Positions 56,355 through 64,000 of a stretch of 64,000 nt of DNA are shown here, one piece after another. The notes under the pieces were generated by a model. The model searched no databases and was not told the origin of the DNA. It saw nothing but the letters and a program-made list of their open reading frames with translations. Every line of letters begins with the position of its first letter. The first letter of the stretch is position 1. This stretch comes from Roseateles terrae (lineage in GTDB: Bacteria; Pseudomonadota; Gammaproteobacteria; Burkholderiales; Burkholderiaceae_C), in NCBI RefSeq assembly GCF_014192155.1, contig NZ_JACHXO010000002.1:558001-622000 (forward strand). The letters run 5' to 3'. The position numbers were made by a program, and so were the translations under genes.

Positions 56355-57086
56355 ATGGACACCCTGCCCCTGGATCCCCAGGCGATGGACGCCTGGTGGA
56401 CGCTCTGGCATGAGCCCTGGCGCGATGCGCATCCAGGGTGGTGGACCGTTGCAGCAGGGGCCGGCGACAGCCTGAACGAAGCGACGCAGGGGGCGCCACA
56501 GGACGACGCCGTCGCCGAATGTACACAAGGGCTGCTGTCGCTCTTCGCCAGCCCCGGCCCCGGTTGCCGACTGGGCCATCGCTGGTTCTGCCGGCAGTTC
56601 GGCATCGACGCCGCCCTGCCCCATCCCCGCCCTTTCCCCGGTGCCGCCGGCGTGACGCTGCCGGCCTTGCCGCTCGCGCCCGCCGATCTGGTCGCAGCGG
56701 CCACGGCGCTCGGCCGCGTCGGTTATGCGAGCCATTGTCTGACCTCCTCGCGTCAGGGCCTGGCGCGGCTTTTTTCACAGGAAACACAGACGGCGGGGGA
56801 TGCCGACGCCTGGCGCGATGCACTGAGGCAGGCACGCGCTCGACCGCTCACAGTGGCGGACACCCATGCGCCGCCCCCCGCGGGGGGCGCCTTGGACCTG
56901 CAGCGCTGGGCACTGCCGTTGATGGCCCGTCTGATTGAAGACGCCGTCCCCGGCGCCTGGGCCCGTCTGCGCCTGCGCGTGGACCCCCAGTGTTTCACCC
57001 TGGCCCCGCTTGCCCCGACAGCGTACTCGCCGGCCCTTCAGCGCCAGGCCTGGCGCATCTGGCGGGCGGCCGCGACGACCCCTTAG
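56355..57086 (+). CDS. sctK: SctK-like sorting-platform protein
   Basis: A 243-residue Trp/Ala-rich soluble protein directly after sctJ (one base gap). It resembles YscK/HrpB4-like proteins in size, position and helical character: an N-terminal WTLWHEPW, a middle GHRWFCRQFGID, and a C-terminal RRLRLRVDP-like basic segment (RLRLRVDPQCF) with WRIWRAA. SctK joins the SctQ pods to SctD/SctJ. Sequence conservation in this family is low, so the name depends mostly on context. Confidence 0.6.
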   Translation: MDTLPLDPQAMDAWWTLWHEPWRDAHPGWWTVAAGAGDSLNEATQGAPQDDAVAECTQGLLSLFASPGPGCRLGHRWFCRQFGIDAALPHPRPFPGAAGVTLPALPLAPADLVAAATALGRVGYASHCLTSSRQGLARLFSQETQTAGDADAWRDALRQARARPLTVADTHAPPPAGGALDLQRWALPLMARLIEDAVPGAWARLRLRVDPQCFTLAPLAPTAYSPALQRQAWRIWRAAATTP

Positions 57087-57099
57087 TCCTGAGAGTTTC

Positions 57100-57717
57100 A
57101 TGATGTCGGCCCTGCCCCCTTTCACCTGGCGACGCGCCCACCCCGAAGACGTCCCTGCCCTCACCCGCATCTACAACGAATCCGTCGATGGCGGCGGCCA
57201 CAGCCCGGCCCTGTGCGATGCGTCGGAGCAGGGCCTGGCTCACCTGATGAAGGAAAGCCGCACCAACGGCTGGCCCCTCTGGGTGCTGGCCCATGGCAAC
57301 GAGTTGGTCGGGTGGGCGTATGTCCGCCGCATCGCCTGGGGCGGCGCGGCCTGTGGCAACGTGGGTGACATCTGGCTGTATGTGGCGAAGGCGTGGCACC
57401 GCAAGGGCATCCCGATGCAGATGCTGCGCCGGGTGCATCCCGAACTGCTGCCGCATGGTTTTGACATCGTCACCTGCTGGGTCCTGGGAAGCAATCGCGC
57501 GAGTTTGGCCCTGGTGCGGGCCTGCCGTCTGCAGCGCTGGGCCTGCCTGCCGCAGGTGGTGCGCTACGGGGACCGTGTCAATGACCTGGAGATCTGGGGC
57601 GTGCGCGCCGATGACCCGCAATGGCAGCGCTACATGCGACGTCTGGACCAGCGTTACCGCCGGCTGGAAGCCAAGGCAGCGCTTGAGGCCGCGCAGGCGG
57701 AGCCGTCATGTCTCTGA
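57100..57717 (+). CDS. GNAT-family acetyltransferase inside T3SS operon
   Basis: A 205-residue GNAT protein. The opening FTWRRAHPEDVPALTRIYNESV is the usual first strand and helix, and the central VGDIWLYVAKAWHRKGIPMQML corresponds to motif A binding acetyl-CoA (RxxGxP here RKGIPM). It lies between sctK and sctT, where many T3SS operons carry sctL, and its end overlaps the start of sctT by ten bases, so it is an integrated member of the operon. The substrate is unknown; it could acetylate an effector, a system component or a small molecule. Confidence 0.85.
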   Translation: MMSALPPFTWRRAHPEDVPALTRIYNESVDGGGHSPALCDASEQGLAHLMKESRTNGWPLWVLAHGNELVGWAYVRRIAWGGAACGNVGDIWLYVAKAWHRKGIPMQMLRRVHPELLPHGFDIVTCWVLGSNRASLALVRACRLQRWACLPQVVRYGDRVNDLEIWGVRADDPQWQRYMRRLDQRYRRLEAKAALEAAQAEPSCL

Positions 57718-58502
57718 TGCAGTCGGACGTGCTGGTGTTCATCCAGGCGATGCTGCTGTCCATGGCCCGGACCCTGGGCATGCTGATGCTGACACCGTTC
57801 CTGTCCCACACCAACAGCAGCGTGATGATTCGTGGTGCCCTGGCGCTTGGCCTCAGCCTGCCGGTGGCCGCCGGGCTGTGGGCGCCACTGGTGACCGCCT
57901 CGCCCACCCCTGAACTCTATCTGGTGCTGCTGGTCAAGGAAGTGCTGCTGGGCTGCCTGCTGGGTGCCCTCACGGCCGTGCCGTTCTGGGTCATCCGGGG
58001 CATGGGCACGCTGATCGACAACCAGCGGGGCGCCAATGCAGCCCAGCAGGTCAACCCGTCCCTGCAGGCGGACGCCACGCTGATTGGTGAGCTTGCGGAG
58101 CGAGGCTTTGTGGCCCTGCTGGTGCAATGGGGCCTGTTGCAGACGGTCTTTACCGTGCTGACCGACAGCCACGACCATTGGCAGGTGCTGAACATGCTGC
58201 CGGACCTCTCCGCGCGACAGCACGGGATTTTCTCGGCGCTGGCCGGCATGGTGGGCCAGGCGCTGGTCGCTGCCGGGCCGGTGCTGATGCTGCTGCTGGT
58301 GGTGGAACTCGGCCTGGCGCTGATCAGTACGGCGGTGCAGGGCTTTGATGTGTATTCGTCTGCAATGGCGGTGAAGACCCTGCTGGCGCTCGTCATGCTG
58401 GTGCTGGTACTCGCGCCGGTGATGGACACCCACGCCAAGGAAGCGCTGCGATGGTGGCAGGAAGGCATCGCGGAAACGCTGGGCCTGGGCGCCTCCCGCT
58501 GA
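57708..58502 (+). CDS. sctT: T3SS export apparatus protein SctT
   Basis: A 264-residue SctT/FliR/HrcT family membrane protein with about six transmembrane segments. Typical parts are LVFIQAMLLSMARTLGMLMLTPF, GTLIDNQRGA and the GFDVYSSAM region near the C-terminus. With SctR and SctS it forms the helical core of the export gate. The start codon lies inside the end of the GNAT gene. Confidence 0.92.
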   Translation: MSLMQSDVLVFIQAMLLSMARTLGMLMLTPFLSHTNSSVMIRGALALGLSLPVAAGLWAPLVTASPTPELYLVLLVKEVLLGCLLGALTAVPFWVIRGMGTLIDNQRGANAAQQVNPSLQADATLIGELAERGFVALLVQWGLLQTVFTVLTDSHDHWQVLNMLPDLSARQHGIFSALAGMVGQALVAAGPVLMLLLVVELGLALISTAVQGFDVYSSAMAVKTLLALVMLVLVLAPVMDTHAKEALRWWQEGIAETLGLGASR

Positions 58503-58515
58503 GCCCGGGACCGAC

Positions 58516-59715
58516 ATGGGAGAAAAGACCCTACCCCCGACCCCGCAGCGCCTGCAGCAGGCGCGTGAGGATGGCCAGCTCGGCGTCAGCGAGGAGGCCA
58601 CCCGCATCATCAAGCTGCTGGTGGTATCTGAAATCGTCTTCGCGACCGAGCCCCACTGGCGCCGCCTGCTGTCCGAAATCCTGGATGCCGCCATCCAGGC
58701 CGCATCGGCCCACCACGCCGTCCATCTGACGCTGAGCCTGAAGTCGCTGTTCCCGGCGGTGATCGGGCTTTTCGTGCTCGCGCTGATGCCGATGCTGCTG
58801 GCGACCCTCACCACCCTGGCCCAGACCAAGTTCAACGTGGCACCCAAGGCGCTGGAAAAAGGCTTCGAGAAGCTCAACATTGGCAACAACCTGCAGCAGT
58901 TGGTGTCACCCCAGAAGTTGTTGATTCCGCTGCTGGGCCCGATCAAGGGCGGGGCACTGATCTGGGTGATCTACCTGGAAATCGAGCAGCAGTTTCCGCA
59001 GATCGGCCTGGCCTATCGGGCGAGTCCCGCGCAGGGCTGGGCCATGACGATGGAACTGATGCACGCGCTGGTGATGCGCTGTGTGGTGGTGCTGATCATC
59101 CTGATGATTGCGGACATCCTGCTGCAGCGGTATCTGGTGTGGCGGCAGCTGCGCATGGACCACAGTGAAATGAAGCAGGACTACAAGCAGGCGGAAGGCG
59201 ACCCGATGCTCAAGGGCATGCGCAAGCAGACCGCGAAGGAGATTGTCCTGGCGGACGGCCCGCCGGCCAAGGAGCAGCAGCGGCCCAGCGCCCTGGTGGT
59301 GAACCCGGCGCACATTGCCGTGGCCCTGTTGTATGAGCCTGAGCACATGCTGATGCCGGTGATGATGGCCGCCGCCACCGACGACGAGGCGCGGGCCTGG
59401 CGCCGTCGGGCGCGGGTGGAGGGCATTCCGATGGTCAAGTATGTGGCGCTGGCGAGGCACCTGCTGGCGAGCGGCAAGCCCGGCGAACCGATTCCGGACC
59501 ACACCTGCCGCGGGGCGGCGCTGTTGTTCAAGGTCATTGAAGAATACGAGCGGCTCGCGCCGGAGCTGCTGTGCCCGCCGCTGGACCTGGGAGATGTGCT
59601 GGCTGCCGACGACGGGGACGATCTGCACATTCCGGACGACAGCGAAGCCCTGCCGTTTGCCCCGCTGGCGGAGGTGGACGATGAGCTGGGTGATGCCATG
59701 TTTGAACAGGCGTAA
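58516..59715 (+). CDS. sctU: T3SS export switch protein SctU (NPAH variant)
   Basis: A 399-residue YscU/FlhB family protein. Four transmembrane helices lie in the first 215 residues, and the cytoplasmic domain follows. It opens with EKTLPPTPQRLQQAREDGQ, typical of the family. The self-cleavage site reads Asn263-Pro264-Ala265-His266, where nearly all relatives have NPTH, so Ala replaces Thr. Asn and Pro, the key residues, remain. The C-terminus is an acidic tail about 45 residues longer than usual (DVLAADDGDDLHIPDDSE). SctU controls the change of substrate class. Last gene of the plus operon. Confidence 0.93.
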   Translation: MGEKTLPPTPQRLQQAREDGQLGVSEEATRIIKLLVVSEIVFATEPHWRRLLSEILDAAIQAASAHHAVHLTLSLKSLFPAVIGLFVLALMPMLLATLTTLAQTKFNVAPKALEKGFEKLNIGNNLQQLVSPQKLLIPLLGPIKGGALIWVIYLEIEQQFPQIGLAYRASPAQGWAMTMELMHALVMRCVVVLIILMIADILLQRYLVWRQLRMDHSEMKQDYKQAEGDPMLKGMRKQTAKEIVLADGPPAKEQQRPSALVVNPAHIAVALLYEPEHMLMPVMMAAATDDEARAWRRRARVEGIPMVKYVALARHLLASGKPGEPIPDHTCRGAALLFKVIEEYERLAPELLCPPLDLGDVLAADDGDDLHIPDDSEALPFAPLAEVDDELGDAMFEQA

Positions 59716-59797
59716 GACGGCTCCCTGAGCACGGGGCGCCCGGCACCACGGCTCCGTCCGGTGACGGCGTGCCCCACCCGCCGGGTGACCATGTGCC

Positions 59798-60313
59798 TCA
59801 ACCAGCCTCTTCGACCATCTGCTCAATCAGCATGTCGAATTTCTCGTGTCGGCGGGTACGCTGCCGATGCTCCTGCTGCGCGCGCAGCAGCGCGCCGTTG
59901 GCCGCCTCCAGTCCGCGCTCCCGCGCTTTGACGGCCTCCCGGCACGGCGGAATGCTGTCGATCAGGCGCTGGTCATCCTCCCGCCAACGTCGCAGCGCCT
60001 GGGCGCCATCCGTAGACGTCTGACAGGCCTCACGCAGACGAATCCGCTCCACCTCCACGAACTTGACCTGCGCGGCCAATGCCTCATGCGCCTCCTGGAG
60101 GGCCAGCTCAGCCTGCGCGCGGGCATGCCGCGCACGGGCGAGCGCCGCTTCGGCCAGCTGGGCTCGCCGGTCGGCCAGGGACTCCAGTGATCGCAGCGGC
60201 CCCAGCCGCGCGTCGGGCGGCGGATCGGGGGCGATTTCATGCGGCCAGCGCGCCGGGCGGTCCCCCAGGGCGCCTTCGCCCGAGTGCCCATCCCCGCCAG
60301 CCATCGCCCTCAT
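59798..60313 (-). CDS. sctO: T3SS stalk protein SctO
   Basis: A 171-residue, highly charged, Ala/Arg/Glu-rich helical protein that reads as a two-helix coiled coil (about residues 40-165), the form of SctO/YscO/HrpB7/FliJ stalk proteins linking the ATPase to the export gate SctV. Its start overlaps the sctN stop (ATGA), the normal N-O order. The N-terminal 40 residues are Pro/Gly-rich. Sequence conservation is minimal; the call rests on coiled-coil form and position. Confidence 0.75.
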   Translation of the reverse strand: MRAMAGGDGHSGEGALGDRPARWPHEIAPDPPPDARLGPLRSLESLADRRAQLAEAALARARHARAQAELALQEAHEALAAQVKFVEVERIRLREACQTSTDGAQALRRWREDDQRLIDSIPPCREAVKARERGLEAANGALLRAQQEHRQRTRRHEKFDMLIEQMVEEAG

Positions 60314-61674
60314 GCCGCCCCGCGCGCCAGCGCCATCATCCGCGCGATGCTGTCCGGCATCGCTGCCGGGGTGCGTGTGTCCTGGCGCAGGAAGTCAATC
60401 ACCTTGGGATAGTCGGCCACGATGCGATCGGTCTCCGGATCCTGGCCGCTGCGGTATTCACCCAGCTTGACCATCAGTTCCATGTCCCGATAGCCGGAGA
60501 GCACCTGGCGCAACCGCGCGGCCGCCTGACTGTGTTCCCGCGGCACGATGTTGGACATCACCCGGCTGAGGCTGGCCAGCACATCCACCGCGGGATACTG
60601 GCCCTGCTCCGCCAGCTTGCGAGAGAGCACGATGTGGCCGTCGAGCAGCGAGACTGCTTCTTCCGAAATCGGGTCGGAGCGCAACTCACCTTCCAGCAGC
60701 ACCGTATAAAGCGCGGTGATGCTTCCGCCGGCGGCATTGCCGGCGCGCTCAATCAGGCGCGGCAGCAATGCATACACCGAGGGCGGAAAGCCCGCACGGG
60801 CCGGTGCTTCACCGGCTGCCAGACCAATCTCCCGCTGGGCTCGCGCCAGCCGGGTGAGCGAGTCGATCATCAGCAGCACATTCAGACCCTGGTCCCGCAA
60901 GGCCTCCGCGATGGCGGTGGCCGTGAACGCCGCCCGGACCCGTTCGATGGAAGTTCGGTCGGACGTCGCGCAGACCATGACGGTCCGCGCCATCAGGTCA
61001 GGAGGAAACTCATGTTCGGTGAACTCGCGGACTTCCCGTCCGCGTTCGCCGATCAGACCCACCACAATGACATCCGCCGGACTGCCGCGGCCCACCGCGG
61101 CCATCAGCGTCGTCTTGCCACAGCCCGGACCGGCGAACAGGCCGACCCGCTGGCCTTGGCCGAGCGTCATGAGGGCGTCCACGCTGCGCACTCCGGTGGG
61201 GAAACAGTCCTTGATGCGCCAGCGCTCGACCGGCGGCGGAGCGTCCGCAACGACCGGTCGCATGACGACGCCCGGCTGGCCCGGCAGCAATGGGGGTTTG
61301 CCATCGAGCGGCAGGCCGAAGCCATCCAGGATGCGGCCCTGCAGTGCCGGGCTGACGGCCACCTGATGGGTCGTCCCGAGCGGACGGACGAAACATCCGG
61401 CGGAGATGCCTTCCAAGGGCATCAGCGACGACAGCAGCACCTGGGTGCCCTGGAAACCCACCACCTCGCAGCGCCAGACACGCGCAGGCCGTGCGGGGTC
61501 GAAGACCTCGCACAGCTCGCCCACGCTGGTGCCGGGCATGCGCGCTTCAATGAGCATGCCGGTGACACGGTGGACCTTGCCCAGCAGGGTGGTCATGCGC
61601 ACCTTGGCCATGGCCGAGCGCAGGACGTTGGCCTGGGATTCCACAAGGGTTGGTTCAAGCACCATGGCGATCAC
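60310..61674 (-). CDS. sctN: T3SS ATPase SctN
   Basis: A 454-residue hexameric ATPase related to F1-beta and FliI. Walker A is GPGCGKTT (residues 182-189), Walker B is VLLMIDSLTR, and GLIGERGREVREF and the SRKLAEQGQYPAVDVL region are conserved. It strips chaperones from substrates and unfolds them at the export gate. A GTG at 61674 overlaps the sctD stop (GTGA); an ATG three codons later is also possible. No sctL, its usual peripheral-stalk partner, is found within the window. Confidence 0.95.
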   Translation of the reverse strand: MIAMVLEPTLVESQANVLRSAMAKVRMTTLLGKVHRVTGMLIEARMPGTSVGELCEVFDPARPARVWRCEVVGFQGTQVLLSSLMPLEGISAGCFVRPLGTTHQVAVSPALQGRILDGFGLPLDGKPPLLPGQPGVVMRPVVADAPPPVERWRIKDCFPTGVRSVDALMTLGQGQRVGLFAGPGCGKTTLMAAVGRGSPADVIVVGLIGERGREVREFTEHEFPPDLMARTVMVCATSDRTSIERVRAAFTATAIAEALRDQGLNVLLMIDSLTRLARAQREIGLAAGEAPARAGFPPSVYALLPRLIERAGNAAGGSITALYTVLLEGELRSDPISEEAVSLLDGHIVLSRKLAEQGQYPAVDVLASLSRVMSNIVPREHSQAAARLRQVLSGYRDMELMVKLGEYRSGQDPETDRIVADYPKVIDFLRQDTRTPAAMPDSIARMMALARGAA

Positions 61675-63035
61675 CAGGGCAGCAGCACGCGCTGCGGTCC
61701 TTCAAAAACAAGGATGCCAGGCTTGATGTCCATCAGGCGCCAGCGGCCGACGGCGTCGCCCGGCAGCAGCGTCTGTCCTGTGGACAGGATCACGCGACTG
61801 CGGGCGCCGAGCACCACCTCGCGGACTTCAAACGGCAGAACGATGTCGGTGTCCGCGCGGACGATGGTGACACCACCGGTGACGCGCACCCGTCCGGGGC
61901 GCTCCGGTGGCACGCTGAGCGTGTCAGGGGCCGGCGCCGTGGCGGCGCGGGCGCCCACCGCCTGGGCGGGGCCCGGCGCGCGGGCACTTCGGTCGCCTGG
62001 CAGGCCGGGGACGAGGTCTGCTGGGCTGCCTGCCTCGGGGCTGGCCGTCGGGGCGTTCAGATCTGCGCTGCTTGGCGAGGCGAACGGTGCGGCGATCGCG
62101 GCAGCGCTTGGGGGAGCAGTCGCGGCGGCGGTCGGGGCGTCCATGGTGGCGGTGATCGACGCCCCCACGCTGTCAGTCAACTCGGTCGCAGCCAGAGTTA
62201 CGTTGCCCGGGGACGATGCATCGGACGACGGTTCAAGCCGCCCTTTCCCGATGCCCAATTGCACCGCCATCGCGGCCAGGCCGCTCAGCGTCAGCAGCGC
62301 GCCGACGCCCATGACGCCCCAGGTCTTCCACCGCTGACGTCTGGCGATTGTGCGTGAGTCGAGGGTCGGCGACTTGGGCGCCCGCCGTTCCGAGGGGTCC
62401 ACGCGCCAGGGGGAGTCGTCCTCATCGGCGTCTTTCATCCAGTCGCCGAAGTCCACCGCGCCATCGCGCGTATCACTGGCGGCGCGGGCACGGGGGTCCG
62501 GTCGTGGGATCACGGCATCCCCGGACTCTCCGTGTCTCGTCGCCGCGTCCGGCTCTCCAAGCGGGAAATCACCGTCCGGCGACGAGGCCGGCGCAGCGTC
62601 GTTGTCGGCTGGCCATCGATCTCCTTCGACGGCCTCCTGAGGCGTCAGTGCATGACCGGCGAGCTCCGACGTCGGCGCCCAGGGCGCCTCGGACGCCTGC
62701 ACTTCCAGCCACAGACCGTCGATGCCGAAGGCTTCGCCCGGCCGCAGCGACACCGGGTCGGTCAAGGCGATGCCATCCGCCATCATGAGGCCGTCATGCA
62801 TCGGCGTCAGAATGAACTCACCACCCTCGCCGGGCGTGATCTCCAGCAGATGCGGCGGAGCCCGATCGTCCAGCAGCAGCAGGTCGCAGTCGTCCGCACG
62901 ACCCACCAGCAACGACTGGTCAAACGGCAAGGCCGCGCCGGCCTGCAGGCCGGTCAGGACGCGCAGTTCCAGGGCCAGGTCCGAGGGGGGATCGTGGTCC
63001 AGCACCGCGACCTCCGAATCATCAAGGGTTTCCAT
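61671..63035 (-). CDS. sctD: T3SS ring protein SctD with FHA domain
   Basis: A 454-residue protein. The N-terminal cytoplasmic FHA domain (about 25-115) carries LLVGRADDCDLLLLDD. A long acidic linker leads to one transmembrane helix (237-261), then a Pro/Ala-rich stretch (265-375) and a compact beta-rich end (380-454, with LSTGQTLLPGDAVGRWRL). This fits SctD/HrpQ, the outer ring of the inner-membrane complex, but the ordered periplasmic part is only about 75 residues, much shorter than in YscD-type proteins with three ring-building domains. It lies one base after sctV and overlaps sctN. Confidence 0.8.
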   Translation of the reverse strand: METLDDSEVAVLDHDPPSDLALELRVLTGLQAGAALPFDQSLLVGRADDCDLLLLDDRAPPHLLEITPGEGGEFILTPMHDGLMMADGIALTDPVSLRPGEAFGIDGLWLEVQASEAPWAPTSELAGHALTPQEAVEGDRWPADNDAAPASSPDGDFPLGEPDAATRHGESGDAVIPRPDPRARAASDTRDGAVDFGDWMKDADEDDSPWRVDPSERRAPKSPTLDSRTIARRQRWKTWGVMGVGALLTLSGLAAMAVQLGIGKGRLEPSSDASSPGNVTLAATELTDSVGASITATMDAPTAAATAPPSAAAIAAPFASPSSADLNAPTASPEAGSPADLVPGLPGDRSARAPGPAQAVGARAATAPAPDTLSVPPERPGRVRVTGGVTIVRADTDIVLPFEVREVVLGARSRVILSTGQTLLPGDAVGRWRLMDIKPGILVFEGPQRVLLPW

Positions 63036-63036
63036 G

Positions 63037-64000
63037 TCAGTACTGATCTGAATAGCCGGAGTAACCGTTGGGTGCGGACACGACGCTCAGCACATTCACC
63101 CGGTAATCCGGCGGGAGCTCGGACATGCCGATGACCGACATCTCCGGAATACGTTCCGCCAGCAGCTTGCGCACATGGGCGCGGATGTCCTGGGCACAGA
63201 CCACCACCGTCGGATGGCGGTCGTTCACCGTGGCCAGGTAGGCCCGCGACAGTTCGTCGCAGATGTTGTCGGTGGTTTGGGCGTCCAGCGCCAGGAAGTC
63301 GCCATAAGCGGTCTGGCGGATGGACGAGCGAACGGTCGATTCCAGTTCGCTGTCCAGCACCAGCGCCCGCAGTTCGCGCTGTACCGACTGGCTTTCGCAG
63401 ATTTCCCGCTGCAGGGCCGCGCGGATGCATTCGGTCAGCACCGCGGCGTCCCGTTCGCGGGGGCCCCAGTCGATCAGCGCGTTCAGGATGACCGGCAGGT
63501 TGCGGATGGACACCCGCTCACTCAGCAGTCGGCGGAACACTTCCGCCATGCGGCTGAGCGGCAGCGCCCGCTCCAGTTCCTTGGCCACCTCAGGCATGCG
63601 CTGCGCCGTCCAGGTGACGATGCGCTGGCATTCCTCGATGCCGAAGTAGGCGGGGCCGTTGCGCAGCATCACCTCTTCGGTCAGGGATGTCAGCCGCTGC
63701 CAGCAGTCCTGGACGTCGGTCGGCGCTGGCGAGAGCTCGGCGATCTGCTCCGCCGTCATCCACAACCGCACCGCGCCGGCCATGCCGCCCCGCAGTTCGA
63801 CCTGCTCGGGCGGGAGATTGAATCCGGTGCCGTCGTCCGGCAACCAGGAGAAGGTCTTCCGCTCCTCCTGGAGGCGAAGGCCGAAGGAGCGCACCTCGCC
63901 GTGGCAGAACTCGATGTCCACATCGTCCAGCGCCACCGATTCATCGGCATGCACCGCCGGCATCATCAGGCCGAGCTTGAGCAGCAGGTCGTTGCGGGTG
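63037..64000 (-). CDS. sctV: T3SS export gate SctV, C-terminal part
   Basis: At least 321 residues of the SctV/FlhA/HrcV cytoplasmic domain; the frame continues past the window end, so the membrane part is not visible. Recognisable segments are FGIEECQRIV, LSERVSIRNLPVILNALIDWG and TVVVCAQDIRAHVRKLLAERIPEMSVIGMSELP. The nonameric ring it forms receives substrates and chaperones. It heads the visible minus operon sctV-sctD-sctN-sctO. Confidence 0.93.
   Translation of the reverse strand, partial: TRNDLLLKLGLMMPAVHADESVALDDVDIEFCHGEVRSFGLRLQEERKTFSWLPDDGTGFNLPPEQVELRGGMAGAVRLWMTAEQIAELSPAPTDVQDCWQRLTSLTEEVMLRNGPAYFGIEECQRIVTWTAQRMPEVAKELERALPLSRMAEVFRRLLSERVSIRNLPVILNALIDWGPRERDAAVLTECIRAALQREICESQSVQRELRALVLDSELESTVRSSIRQTAYGDFLALDAQTTDNICDELSRAYLATVNDRHPTVVVCAQDIRAHVRKLLAERIPEMSVIGMSELPPDYRVNVLSVVSAPNGYSGYSDQY

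Noticed and set aside
60079-62337. A 752-residue plus-strand frame across sctO, sctN and sctD
   Set aside because: It is antisense to the ATPase with intact Walker motifs; no domain can be seen.

Overview
The window looks like chromosomal DNA of a betaproteobacterium of the order Burkholderiales, most like the Roseateles/Mitsuaria/Leptothrix group. This rests on high GC, the gene repertoire and typical gene neighbourhoods (tamA-tamB behind a VWA gene, ctpA near moeB, fmdB-DUF502-aspS, nudB-EEP-clsB). The taxon is inferred from general knowledge; no database was searched. Coding density is high, and most genes inside operons are coupled by ATGA or GTGA overlaps. I see no phage, insertion sequence, integrase, rRNA or CRISPR array.

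0-12.5 kb: the end of a VWA-domain gene is followed by tamA and tamB (outer-membrane protein assembly and lipid transport). Next come several exported or hypothetical proteins on the minus strand (a repeat-bearing secreted protein, a YceI-family protein, a beta-propeller-like protein, a small membrane protein), a tRNA-Arg(CCT) and the periplasmic protease ctpA.

12.5-20.9 kb: an MqsRA-like toxin-antitoxin module sits between ctpA and moeB. After it come a LOG-family gene, arginase, a ketopantoate reductase-like gene, a DUF429 gene and a TctDE/QseBC-like two-component system. 20.9-26 kb: an AT-rich intergenic region with direct repeats precedes a sugar MFS transporter, a TPR-GGDEF diguanylate cyclase and a chemotaxis receptor. 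26-34.3 kb: a complete histidine-utilisation cluster of the five-enzyme type (hutC-D-I-G-F facing hutU-H), with a HutC-type operator in the divergent promoter, then a secreted esterase-like gene.

35.6-53.5 kb: the conserved series fmdB-DUF502-aspS ... nudB-EEP-clsB, all on the minus strand, is split by about 10.5 kb. The split holds, on the plus strand, a 179-residue 11-mer-repeat protein, a small lipoprotein, an orphan FlgH (L-ring) homologue and a 2286-residue type I-secreted adhesin-like protein, plus a minus-strand TPR protein. A sodium:solute symporter gene follows fmdB.

53.7-64 kb: part of a type III secretion system in two convergent operons. The plus operon carries two short Gly/Met-rich proteins, an unknown 190-residue protein, sctI, sctJ, an sctK-like gene, a GNAT acetyltransferase gene where sctL might be expected, sctT and sctU (with NPAH instead of NPTH at the self-cleavage site). 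The minus operon carries sctV (cut by the window end), an FHA-bearing sctD, sctN and sctO. The two parts most worth following are the adhesin/FlgH island and the atypical T3SS operon.
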